This document shows positions 19,838-39,863 of a DNA stretch of 64,000 nt, piece by piece (position 1 is the first letter of the stretch; the number at the start of each line of letters is the position of its first letter). The stretch is taken from assembly GCA_030704615.1 (NCBI GenBank), contig CM060734.1, forward strand, positions 30,398,042-30,462,041. The letters are read 5' to 3'. The DNA is from Takakia lepidozioides (lineage: Eukaryota; Streptophyta; Takakiopsida; Takakiales; Takakiaceae). The position numbers and the translations under genes were made by a program. The notes under the pieces were generated by a model, which did not search any database, had not been told where the DNA came from, and worked only from the letters and a program-made list of their open reading frames with translations.

Positions 19838-20903
19838 TGGACTACCTCCGCACGAGAGATACGACAGCCACTGTGACTGCCAGGGAGAGGGATCGGATCC
19901 TGCAACAAGCCAAGAGGTTCAAGTGAGAGAGATACACTTGCTTCGAATGTGGGAGGATGGTCGGCTGAGGATCGTGCCTCACCCAACACAACGTGCACGG
20001 TTCGGCATACCCATGATGAGTTGAGGCATTTTGGAGTGCGACGCATTCACAGTCTACTGCAGGGGCAGTATTGGTGGTGTGGTATGCACACAGAGTACAA
20101 CAGTTCGTGACTAGGTGCATGGTGTGTGACAGACGCGTGATTCATTCAATGCCCCTACACCACAGTTGCATCATTTACCCATCATGGGATTGGGCTACAG
20201 GTGGAATCTTGACTTCGCAGGGCCGTTGCCACTGACGCTGGACCACCACAAATATGTGTTGGTGATGGTGGAGCACTTCTCCAAGTGGATTGAGTTGGTT
20301 TCATTGCCCGACAAGGCTAGTAAGGGGGCTGCGTATGCATTCTTGGATCGTGTTCTTAGCCAATTCGGTGCTCCAGCTCAGGTACACATGGACCAAGGGA
20401 GAGAGTTCTTGGGGGAGTTTCAAGCTTTGTTTAATAAAGCCTTGATAGACCACCGTACCACTTCTCGGGATCATCCTGAGACCGATGGCTTGACAAAGAG
20501 AGTTGTGCAAACGGTGAAGAGGGGTTTGCGCAAATATGGCTTGAAGAAGGGACACCTAAGAGATTGGGATCTTCATGTATCTTGGTTAGCCATGGGCTAC
20601 AGGTTCAGTAAGCAAACATCACTTGCCTCGTTTTCACCATATTTCCTTCTCTTTGGCCGAGAGTCGGATTTGCCAGCAAACATTTGTAGGGACACTGCTC
20701 AAGTCCTTAACATTGACGATCCGAACGTGTGGGTACGTGTATGTGATCAGCATGCAAAATTTTTCAAGAAAGTCATGCCCATGACTTTTGAGAACCTTGC
20801 CATTGCGCAATACCGTAATACGTTGAGGTATGCCACTATACGTGGTGGAGGATATTGTCCCAGGGTTCGGAGGTTTAGCCCTGGTGACTATGTTTATTTG
20901 TAG
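19838..20903 (+). pseudogene. Integrase of copy 2
   Basis: The zinc-binding region is frameshifted (SLLQGQYWWCGMH). The catalytic core 20166-20903 is one frame: WNLDFAGPLPLTLD, VLVMVEHFSKWIEL, HMDQGREFLGEF and HPETDGLTKRVVQTVKRGL. In the third copy the last motif reads ADGLAERVV; the glutamate expected as the third DDE residue is lysine here, which would abolish strand transfer. The frame ends in TAG (20901-20903) where the third copy has CAG, and reading through leads straight into the PHD-bearing frame. Confidence 0.9.
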
Positions 20904-20915
20904 CAGACTGCTCCT

Positions 20916-21243
20916 ATGACCCTGGATGTCACTGCATGGCGTGTTATTCTGAGGGTTCAAGAGGTGTTGCCCTCAAGAACCTTGGAGGGTCGGGATGACA
21001 TGACTTGGAAGGACCATGTGCGTAATCGTGCGTCATGTCACCTTCCCAATGTCGATGGCAGAGTTGACCCAAACTTGGCAGTGGTACACGCAGGTTTGAG
21101 GTGTATGCTCTGTGGGTCTGCCAAAGGGGCAACCACCATGCGGGTGTGTGATCGATGCTCAAGAGGTTGGCACATGTGATACTTGATACCACCTCTTGAG
21201 AAGGTTCTTGATGGAGATTGGTTATGTCCACACTGCTTGGGAT
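20916..21243 (+). pseudogene. Integrase C-terminal tail and PHD finger of copy 2
   Basis: In frame with the integrase core across the TAG. The tail (VILRVQEVLPS, TWKDHVRN, CHLPNVDGRVDPNLAV) leads into the PHD finger at about 21102-21240: CMLCGSAK, CDRCSRGWH, then a TGA at 21177-21179 within the finger, and after it GDWLCPHCLG and a TAG. The continuous frame shows that the PHD finger belongs to the pol polyprotein, C-terminal to integrase. Confidence 0.85.
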
Positions 21244-21509
21244 AGTGGTAGTGGATATGACTAGTGCAGCTAACAAGACATGAGAGGCCAAGCTCATATA
21301 AATCAATACACGAGATCCCAGGCTCAAGTTCACAGGTTGCAAGACAACGACTAACGATGGGGCAACTCTTATACCCGGCCTCTTGATCTATCGAGTTTAA
21401 GCGTAGTAGGGACAGTGGTGGAGGACTTAGTGAGGCTACGACCACTATCATATCTTGTGGTTACGACTTAGAGGGACCTAAGCGCCAGCTAGGGGGGCGA
21501 TTGTGATGG

Positions 21510-22180
21510 ACTAGTGGCTGCACTAGTGGTGGCTAGTGACAGTCTAGTGGTGGATTAGTGGCTGCACTAGTGGCGGACTAGTGATATAGACAAGTGTTTG
21601 ATGTGCACATGTGTTGTGTGGTTTTAGACAGCGATGTAGTTGTGTAGCGATATATATGCGCACGACAGCTGTCAAGTTATTTTACCACTAGTGTGAAACT
21701 AGCTAGGAAATAATTAGTTTTGATATATTGACATTTGGGATTGATCCAAGTGTGAAATCCAGGGGCCAATGTATGTTTGGGCACCTGACGTGGTTATATC
21801 TTCATGGCAGATCGAGGTGGGCTCATCTTTCTCTAGTTGAGCCTCACCGCGTTTAGCTATGGCGCCGTAGTGTGGATTCCCCATGGCATGGGGTGCACTT
21901 GGCTCGACTTGTATTCGAGTGATGATTTATACATGCATAAGTTTGTGTGAGACATGTGAGCTTGTATCGTTCTTGTTTATCATTGTGATGGACTAGTGGC
22001 TGCACTAGTGATGGTTAGTGGCAGCCTAGTGGTGGACTAGTAGCTGCACTAGTGGTTGCACTATGACAGCCTAGTGGTGCACTAGTGACGGACTAGTGAT
22101 AGACTAGTGTTTGGTGTGCACATGTGTTGTGTGGTTTTGGACAACGATGTAGTTGTGTAGCGATATGTATGCGCACGACA
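21510..22180 (+). repeat. 3' terminal modules of copy 2
   Basis: After the purine tract the sequence runs: a CTAGTG-rich module (21510-21667, ends GCGCACGACA), GC, a 338-bp-type module (21670-21985, starts TGTCAAG, ends TTTATCA), then a second CTAGTG-rich module (21986-22180, ends GCGCACGACA). The element ends there. Confidence 0.65.
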
Positions 22181-22499
22181 CGTATTGATCATCCGAAGTC
22201 AGATGGATAGACATAACGTTTGATAGAATTTTCATACAATAATTCTACCAATGCGTCAATAAAATATATTCATTTTTTTAAAAAAATGTTGTCAAATGAA
22301 GAGTTATCATATGTAGCTGCGACAAACGCATTGTGGAACAAATTTGATAGGGAGTACTTCAAGCTAAAGAGAAGGTGATGACTGCCTAAAATCACCAAAA
22401 GCAGTATGAAGATGAACATTGACAGGATGAAGAGTCAAGTGTGATTCTACAACCAACATACTCATCCTAGGATAGTAAAAACTAGGGACACAGTTCATT

Positions 22500-22720
22500 G
22501 ACATTTTTTTGATTATTAAACGTAATGAAGCAGTAGCATTTAATCTGGAGTTGCTACCATATATGAAGATCCACTCGATGTTGCATGTTTCTCTACTACG
22601 ACGTAACCTCGACCATCACACATTCAAAGATAATCAAGAACCACAACCTTTACCAAAGTTAATAGATGGAAACGAAGAGGGGGAGGTCGAAGGTGTTGGA
22701 ATATTTGTCTGGTAATTGCT
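22500..22720 (+). pseudogene. Chromovirus-like gypsy integrase C-terminal fragment
   Basis: A short frame reads AVAFNLELLPYMKIHSMLH, then VSLLRRN and PKLIDGNEEGEVEGV. This resembles the end of integrase running into a chromodomain in gypsy elements (AYRLELP, HVSLL, then a short acidic EVE block). It is a small relic; the surrounding 22190-22500 shows nothing recognisable. Confidence 0.6.
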
Positions 22721-25470
22721 GGAACCAGAGTTTTAAAAATTTTGATTTTTCAAAAGTATTTGGCCCGAAGATTTAAGTTTAAGTGGAGGCAAGACAAAAG
22801 AACTAGAATTTCCGATTTCGCAAAGATAAAAAAACTGGTGAAGACTGATCTGTTATAGAAAATGCATGAAACGAGCTTCATACTTCATACCCTAAATGAG
22901 ATACTTCAAAAACTTATGGGAAATTTTTTATACAAAAAATAAGAACAAAAATAAGTGTCAATTTATTTAGAATATATATTTATATGAAGTTGAAGTAATT
23001 TTTTTTTTAAACGAAAGAAAAGGGGAAGTAGCCCTTGAGATTTTTAGTAAGGTTATTGAAGGGAAAAAAATTATAACCCTTTTGTGCCCGAAGGCTGCCA
23101 TAAAGCTTGAAACTCACGAAAGTTCGGGTGATCCGGGGACTATGATGAATGAAAAAATAACGAATGGAAAATGCACATTCTAGAGACCTGGCCTCTCCTG
23201 GAGAACCACCAAGGCAGCGAGAGAATCCCAGGGTGGATCTAAACAGCGAGCTGTATTTCGGAATTTAAATTATTTTATTATTAACTACAGAAACAATCAT
23301 CTATTCATATAATAAAAGTGAGTAAGGTCTTCTTTGACAATGGTGGCATCCAACCCTTCAAAGTTTGGCATGCTACTGGCATGGAGTGCAGCATACACTT
23401 CCGTTTTGGGGAGGTTACCTTTGTGTAAGCGTCACGGCCTTGTGTGGTTATCTTTTCCATGCCTCTTTAAACCTCAACTAGGTTTTTGAGGTTAAGAAAA
23501 AAATACAACAAAAGAAAAAGAAAAAGAAATACAACTTCTTATCAATAAACCTGGGGTCGGTGGCTGATCCTAGGTAGCTATCCTATGATTAAGATGTAAC
23601 CCTCATGGCTGTAGATCGTTGTTATTTTTTCCATTACTCAAGAAAATGGGTACAAGCTACAATAACTCTAGACTTCTAGTTAGAAATAGGCCCTATTTCA
23701 TACCCTAAATAGACTCCAATTTGGAAATAAGCCTTATTTATAACAACTTTCTATTTTACTACGGTCCATTTTTTCCTCCTCACCAATTCGGTACCACTTC
23801 TGCACTTTTGAGTTGGGCGGCTGTTTATATTGAAAGTTTTTATTTTTTTCAAGTTAAACAAGCCTAAAAAGCCGATGGGCTCTCTTGCTTTGGCAAAACA
23901 TAAGAGGAAGGTGAGAGCAAGTGGCATGACTCAGCACTACGACCAATCACCAATCGGAGCCATGACACAGTGTAAGGTCCTTTGACCACATTTTCTCCAT
24001 TGACTTGAACATGTTGCAAAGTCTCTCTCTACAAGAGAGCCAACAAAGGGACAATCCTGGATGTTCATATGAGGCAATGGTCATCTCTCTTATGAATTGT
24101 TATTTTGCATCATTCGGTTGGCGATATGTTAGAATCAAATGCGATTGAGGCTGACATATTTGGTCTGTACACCAACCATTATCTTGGCCATCCCAAACTC
24201 CTTTTATCTTCGATTTGTTTTTCAAACTTAAAAAAGAAAAAACGGGTGACAGAGCCTAGCCCCTGGAAGCTTTATAATAGAACATTTTTTGAGCCCTGCC
24301 GCCCTGAGAGACAAAATGTCTTTTACATTTTATTTTTATTTTTATTTTCCCCAGATATTATCCACTTAGGGTGTGGAGTCGGGGACGTGGGTAGTGCGGG
24401 CCCACACGGTGGCAGAAGGATGGTTATGCGGCCCGAGTTCGGTTAGCGTAACTGCCCAATTTGTTAGTTACCCAAACCGAGGTTACGTTACGAAATGGTT
24501 AGCCTAATTAAACTATGATTATTATTACTCGAAATAATTTGATTTTAAGAATCTGTGAGCGGGCCGGCACAGGATGAATGTGAAATGGTCGCAGGGCAGG
24601 ATGCTTCCAGATAAGCAGAGAAACAGGCTTCTGTTCCGTTTTCATCCATTTGCGGACGGATGAAGGCATCAGCACCGTCGCCGACGGCATGAGGGAAGCA
24701 AGGGTTTTGCATGCTGGACTACTGCCGAGATTGCGTGCGAGATCGATCGATCGATCGCGCAGCTTGAGCTCGCAAATCGCAGCCTGCATGTGATCAGCTT
24801 TGTCTCGTAGATCGAGGGAGGGAGGGAGCAGCCGTGCCGTTGCCGTGATTAAGCAAATCTGACAGTCTAGGGTTTTATGTGTTGTGGGGTTAGACATGCA
24901 TGCAAGTTTGGGGAGGGTAAGGCCGCTAGAATGTCTTGCATGACGGCGCTGTAGGCATTGAGCGAGGCTTTCAAGGGGAGTGAAAATTCGACAGCCTGAG
25001 GGCTGGGTGGACGCGATCTCTAGGTTGTCAGCTCGATGACATGACATGAGGATGGCAGGCAGGATGGTGATGATGTTGATGGATGGGTTGGATGAATGGG
25101 ATTTTTGCATGCAGGCCCTGGATAAGGGGTACTTGCAATAGCGAATCTAGCAAGACATTCTCTGATCGTTGAGTGAAATAAGAAGTTTTTCCTTAATCGC
25201 AAGCTGGATGTTCCTGCACTTGAAGTCTCGTTGAGGGTTTGGTTGCCATCCAGACGTTTTTAAGAACAATCCCCGAGAAGCCGAAGAATTTGCCTCTCGG
25301 GTCGGCGAGACTGGTCTTCAGATATATGGATGCTTAATGGCATGCTGGATATCTGCCAGAACATTTGGTTCCCGAATGTGTTCATCAATATGTGAAGATG
25401 GTGATTTTGGTGATGTTTTCAGTCAACATGGACGGGTGTAGATTTATGGAAACAATCATAAGCTGCTAGC
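22721..25470. other. AT-rich intergenic region
   Basis: No coding frame with family resemblance. It contains many short A/T runs and a GATCGATCGATCGATCG stretch near 24747. The last part (about 24900-25470) probably holds the promoter and 5' leader of the demethylase gene; a candidate upstream exon with ATG at 25471 followed by GT at 25526 does not join in frame with 25829 by any splice I could place. Confidence 0.5.
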
Positions 25471-25828
25471 ATGGCTGCTGCGGCCTCCATGTTGACACCA
25501 ATTGTCGATTCCATCGGGATGCCAGGTATGTTTGCTGCACATGTCTTTCATCCTCTTCCGTGTCTATCGGGCTTGTCCTCGGAATTTACTGGCAAATAGT
25601 CGAAAATTGGAAGGAATTTGGAGGTGGAAGGACCTGAAGGACTACTACTAGGCACGATGGGTTCTAGGCTTCCCTTGGCAACTATCAGAAAAGTTTTGAT
25701 GCAAGTTTTCATAGGCACTTGGTGAAGTGATCTGTGTGCAGTGGTCAGCCGTAATGCCGGTCAACCCTGTCTAGTGATTATACTGATAACATCGCACATC
25801 GTGTCTGTAGTGTGTCTTGAGCTGTGTT

Positions 25829-34842
<9,014 letters not shown>

Positions 34843-36504
34843 GTAGGTTTTCCCATTGTTCTTCATACTGCATTTAGGATCTGAAATTCGAGGAAGATAG
34901 TCCAAGTTTGATTCTTTTGTAGGAGCAATAAACTGGGTCAATACGGCCTGGACCCTGGTGCCAGCCATAAGTTTTACAGGATTTTTTTCGGAATTCTTGA
35001 ACTAACGAGCTGACAAAAGAATGAGGTCATGTTCTTCACAACAATGGGTTGGCACTTTGCACTTTGGCTGCCAAGCCCTTTGTGCCTATTAGCTGCTGAA
35101 TGGGACATTGGATTATGATGTAGGGTTTGCAATTCATAAGAGTCTAGCCAAAGTGTGCAGCTTAGGAAAAAAGACAAGGTAAATGTGACTGTTTAAAACA
35201 CATTCACTTCATCACTTCATGCTCACCAATTTTTCATGCCTTCCATTTTGTAGAGAAGGGTGTAAGTTTCCATTCTGCCACACATTGTAATTGTGCAGAG
35301 TGAGGTAACAAAGCTACAATTGGAAGCAGCTTATTTTTCTTATGTACTCTGCACCAATTTGGACAGTAGAGGCTGCCTAGGAGGAATACAATTACACACC
35401 AGCTTATTTCACAGAATTGATGGTGCATGCAGACTTTGAATGTGCTTTCCTCTTGTATTAGGAAAGATGGAGCGCAGGACAAGACTCTTCACCATCTACC
35501 ACCAAAATCCAGGGGGCCTGTATTGGCTTCAAGTCTGTTTGCACTGAAGGGATGTTACAAACTCCTAACTACTAACACATTCAAGCAACATAAATGAATG
35601 ACTGCAAGCCAGTGCCTGATTTATGGACGAGTGAGGCTCTTGGATACAATCTTATCTTTCATACACGGACTTGGGACGCGCTAAAGCCATGACAGATTCT
35701 CTAGAAAGCTAGTCAGGAAGAGTTGCAACATCCTTGAAATACCTTGGACAGTCTACAGATCGTTCTTTTGTGTCCTGCACATCAGCATGTCTGTTGATTT
35801 CGAAAGCCACCATGAGCAGGCTTGTGATCACCGGATCACTATTGTGCTTGGAGAAGTTTGCAACTTAGTTCAAAGTGGTTCAAGTGTTTTGGATTTCAAT
35901 CCAGGGATGCAGTGAGAGAAACAGATCTCGTGAAGGGAAGCAGCAAAAAGGTCACTGTAGTTTTTGCCCCTCCAACTGGCAAGGTCGCCAAGCCTAAGAG
36001 CCCTTTAATGAAGACTGTTAGGCAGTTTTGCCAACTGGGAGTAAGCTTCAAACTTGCAATCACCTTGTGAGGCCGAAGTGCACTGACGGCTGCAGAGGGC
36101 TACGGTATTCCTGAATTATCCTAGAATGTGTACAGCAGACTTAGAATCTAGAGAGTCAGAGGAGAGGAATGTCTTGCAAGGAGTGAACTTGCCTGCAGTG
36201 AATGGCACTTTTACCTAGTCCCTAGATTGTTTACTCTCAAAGTCCTATCCCCGGAGCACGTTAGAGTAGTTTCAGCCTAGTTTCAGCTGGTTCAGATCAG
36301 AGTTAATTTTGACGATAATTTTGGTACATGACAGAAAAATTGTAGTACCCTCTAGCAACAGAAAACAGCGGAACATTCTGAAGTCAAGCTCAGCCACGCT
36401 GGAGAATGTTGTTTGAACGTCAGTGTTGGTAGAGAGCTCGTCAACCCTAGCATCAGTGTCCAATGGGGGTCTTGGGGGATTATGCAACTCCTACCATACC
36501 GGTA
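34843..36504. other. 3' flank of the demethylase gene
   Basis: No supported coding sequence. The first few hundred bases probably include the 3' UTR. One short frame (35858-36070) has an apparent coding composition but no family resemblance. Confidence 0.5.
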
Positions 36505-37626
36505 CTAGGGAATTCCAAAAAGGCCTTGATGTGAAATGCATAGCAATTCACTTGATAACCCCCCTAAAAGTGCGCAATTCAATTGAATTGCAAGGGCAAT
36601 TCAATTGAACTAACCCTAATTTGCAATTCAATTGAATTGCTGACTACAATTCAATTGAATTGTAATCTATAATTTTTTAACTTATTTTTGTATATAATAT
36701 ATAATATATATGTACATGTATATATTCAAATTATATTTATACACATATAAGAGTATAAGCTAAAAATACATGTTGCCCGTCTATTCTTGCTGGCCCTCTT
36801 TCTTGTGCCCTTGAGGAAATTGTGGAGTTGTGAAGCCACCCTCAGCCTCAGCGAAAGGGAGAGCTAGAGACGGAGACAAATCGGCAGCTTCCTGTGATTC
36901 ACTGGCAAAAGAAACATGGCTGGCTCCGGGAAAAACAGACAAAATCAAACCTGACAATTGATGAAAGGCTTCCCCTGCATCACCGTGTAGTCCCCTAACA
37001 CTAGTATCTGGCCCAGGACAAAGGAAACAAAAAATATGTTATCTTGAGAATTATCAAAAATTTCGATATCCTTACAAAGGTATCATGTTGAAGTTAGGAT
37101 GTGTGTTCTATATAAGTTTAATATATCAAACTCTTACACGTTGATACTCTTACATTGGTATCATGTTTGGTATATGTACATAGCCATATATTGGCACCAA
37201 CATCCACAAAGAGAGACAATCCCGCTTTTACAAGCGCTTCGTGACTTCCCCTCTCTCTCTCTCCCTCTCTCTCTCTCCCTCTCTCCCTCTCCTTTAGGCT
37301 TATCTTGGGCTCAAGCCTTACCACGGGCAAAGGATTGGCAGATGGACAGCAAGAATAGACGGGCAACATGTATTTATAGCTTATACCTATGTATGATGTA
37401 TAATTTAAATATATATATATATATATATATATTATATACAGAAATAAGTTAAAAATTATAGATTACAATTCAATTGAATTGCCAATTCGGAATTCAATTG
37501 AATCGTGTGTGCCGACAATTCAATTGAATTGCAAATTAGGGTTAGTTCAATTGAATTGCGCACTTTTAGGGGTGATCAAGTGAATTGCTATGCATTTCAC
37601 ATCAAGGCCTTTTTGGAATTCCCTAG
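36505..37626. mobile_element. Foldback (inverted-repeat) element, 1122 bp
   Basis: The sequence starts CTAGGGAATTCCAAAAAGG and ends with its reverse complement. The arms extend about 290 bp (36505-36792 and 37347-37626), matching as far inward as the CAGCAAGAATAGACGGG block. Each arm carries several copies of the palindrome CAATTCAATTGAATTG. The middle contains AT, CT and TA microsatellites. CTAG at both outer edges could be a 4-bp target duplication or simply part of the palindromic end. The superfamily is not clear. Confidence 0.85.
36785..37015 (-). pseudogene. Coding-like segment inside the foldback element
   Basis: On the minus strand a frame free of stops for about 75 codons has an ordinary protein composition (GDAGEAFHQLSGLILSVFPG, SESQEAADLSPSLALPFAEA). 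It ends at a TAG that lies in the inverted-repeat arm. It may be a captured host exon or the element's own gene remnant. I do not recognise it. Confidence 0.35.
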
Positions 37627-39806
37627 GCTGCTTCAACTTGAGTTCCATGATGTAGAGGCAGGCCCAGTGTGTTTGGGCTTTGAAAGTATTGTGGGATTTT
37701 CGAGTGCTTAAAGTACACTAGGTACTAACAGCTTCAGTTAGTGGGAGAACCGAATCGCGCTAAGTTAGCTGTGAGTTGGGCCCTCTGGAAATTGCATTCA
37801 TGACAGGGATTAATGACATTGGATGAGTGAATTGATGAGGAGCCGGGTTTTGGCGGCTGTTGTCAGCCTGGCCATCCACGTAACACTTGGAGCATTCATA
37901 ACAGTCAGTGACAGTCAACAGAAGCGTGTATGTTATTAACGAGTAGGTGTTGCGTGTCTGGAATTTAGCCAACGTTGATGTTAAGTGTATCATGAATGCT
38001 TGGTGGTGATAAATCTAGAGATTAGGGCACTATGGAACAAGAGTGGCCGTTTCATTTTCAGGATTGATGGGTTTCAGCGGGGTCGTCATCTCATTAACAG
38101 GCAATCACAAGTATTTTGTGGCAGACCTTATGAGGAATTAAAAGTATGGTACGTTGTAAGTGCAGAAAGCAAAGTGCAGTGAAGGGACGAAGAAATGGCG
38201 GCTACAAGGAAGGTATCCCATGCCGCCTTTGCAGTCATTGCACTGTTTTCCATTGCCCACCCGGGCCCGCAGACCCCCACGCTTTCGACTTTTCCCTGCA
38301 AAGAGATCTGTGGGAGCGATCCTTTAGCCACTCCCACCCATGATGTCACGGTAAGGTAGATGACAGACATTGTCTTTTGGCAAATTTAGTGGTGACCCAA
38401 AATTATCCGCTAGGGCTTGGTCAGTCCACAATCTCCAGAGAGGCTAGTTATCAACAACGGAGGGCCGGGCCGTGTTGCAGGTAGATTTTGATTACATCCT
38501 TTGGCAGTTGTGAAACGGAAGAATTCTTGAGATCTGAGTCTCCAACAAAGCAGCATTGTTTTGGGAAGGATTCCATCTAAAGTTGACTAGATGCCGGTAC
38601 ACCTGTGGGGATAGCACGATGATCGCTACCATATTTTTAGGAGAGTCTTATTTTGGGAACTTTATTTTTGGGAAGGTCAATCACACACATGTAAAGCAAC
38701 CAACATCGGGGCGAAACATTCTGTGCAACAGTTTGTTGACAGTCTACAGCATCCGAAAGAGATCGAGGGTATGGTATGGTCCAGTGAAGGCCTGTTTGGT
38801 ACGAGCCAAACAGCGGACAAGGAAGGGAAGGGACCAGCCGAAAACCACACAAAACGACAGCAACTGTGCTACCTTACAACAACAAAGAGAAATGTGACAT
38901 TGAAAAAAATGTGTGAAGTCTGAAGGTGGGCGGGCCGCACTTGTCCTTAACTTGTCAGTCCACCATCGCCAGGGTGCAAGGGAGGGCATCCCAGCGACGA
39001 GGATCCCAGTACTTAAGAAAAAGCCGTTGCTACACTTTTCACAGAGGGGATCGCTGTATGTACATAACTGAGATTTAGGAGGGTCAGGTGGAAGGAGGAG
39101 GGACCAGGGCAGGTGTTGTTGCAAGGAGAAATGATTGCAGAGCAGGACGGGTGATGTGGGCAATAAAGAGGAGAGGAGACCAGCTCCTCAGTGGTCCAGG
39201 TCCCCATTACTAACGGTATGCCACGTTGGATGTTGTGGGCCTGGCTGCGCTGCTACTTGTTTCCCGCGCTATGCAGCTCTTCCCTCTCACTCTATTTTAA
39301 GGACGAAAATGGAATGACCATGTTCTCAAGACTAGGGTGCCTCGCCTCTCTCTCGGGTTGAGAGACTGAGATGAAGAAAAGAAGAGTTGGATGATGCAAA
39401 AGATGATTTGGGTAGCGAGATCGGGAATGGGGTTAGGGAGGATGAATTCGGGTTTTGGGTTGGGAGGTAGACGGCATTGAGGAGTACGAGGTGGTGAAAG
39501 AGGGCGGTTTTGTAGACAGGCGGGAATTGTAGGACGAACTTAAGAGTTGAAGAGGGAGTCACTGAGAAAGAGGACCGTTGAGAGGTTGGGCCTGCGTGTT
39601 TCGGCACGCATTGAGTAGGAATTGGATGAGCAGGGATGTTTCTGAGTGTGGTCCATAGAGAGAGAGAGAGTGAGAGGACGATATTCTCACGTGACATTGG
39701 TGACTAGCAAGATTCATTCATGCGACCCGATGGCCGTGCAGCACCTGCTTTGAAGAACTGTGTTTTCTCACTGAAGCGGTGGAACTAACCATTTGCACAT
39801 ATGACA
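37627..39806. other. Intergenic region upstream of the CDCA7-like gene
   Basis: Only short frames without resemblance. The pyrimidine/purine-rich stretch at about 39330-39700 and the in-frame TAA at 39807 suggest that the promoter and 5' leader of the next gene lie in the last 500 bases. Confidence 0.45.
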
Positions 39807-39863
39807 TAATCGTTGGATCCATTGCTTGATTTTCTTTGGAGTAGAACGAGGGAGGAAAGACAG

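Larger units (their letters stand above)
17983..22180 (+). mobile_element. DNMT/PHD gypsy family, copy 2 (RT end to 3' end)
   Basis: Starts inside RT, where the CACTA 3' end interrupts it (VMDMILAGVEFARCYIDD), and continues through RNase H, integrase, PHD finger, the polypurine tract (about 21492-21508) and the terminal modules. Amino-acid similarity to copy 1 is high in RT/RNase H, and to the copy at 54046-56307 in integrase and PHD. No gag, protease or DNMT is present on this side. An 800-bp DNA transposon sits at 19038-19837. Confidence 0.85.

Noticed and set aside
24508-25110. 200-codon minus-strand frame
   Set aside because: No domain, no coding bias that I can see, and it lies in the probable promoter of the demethylase gene.
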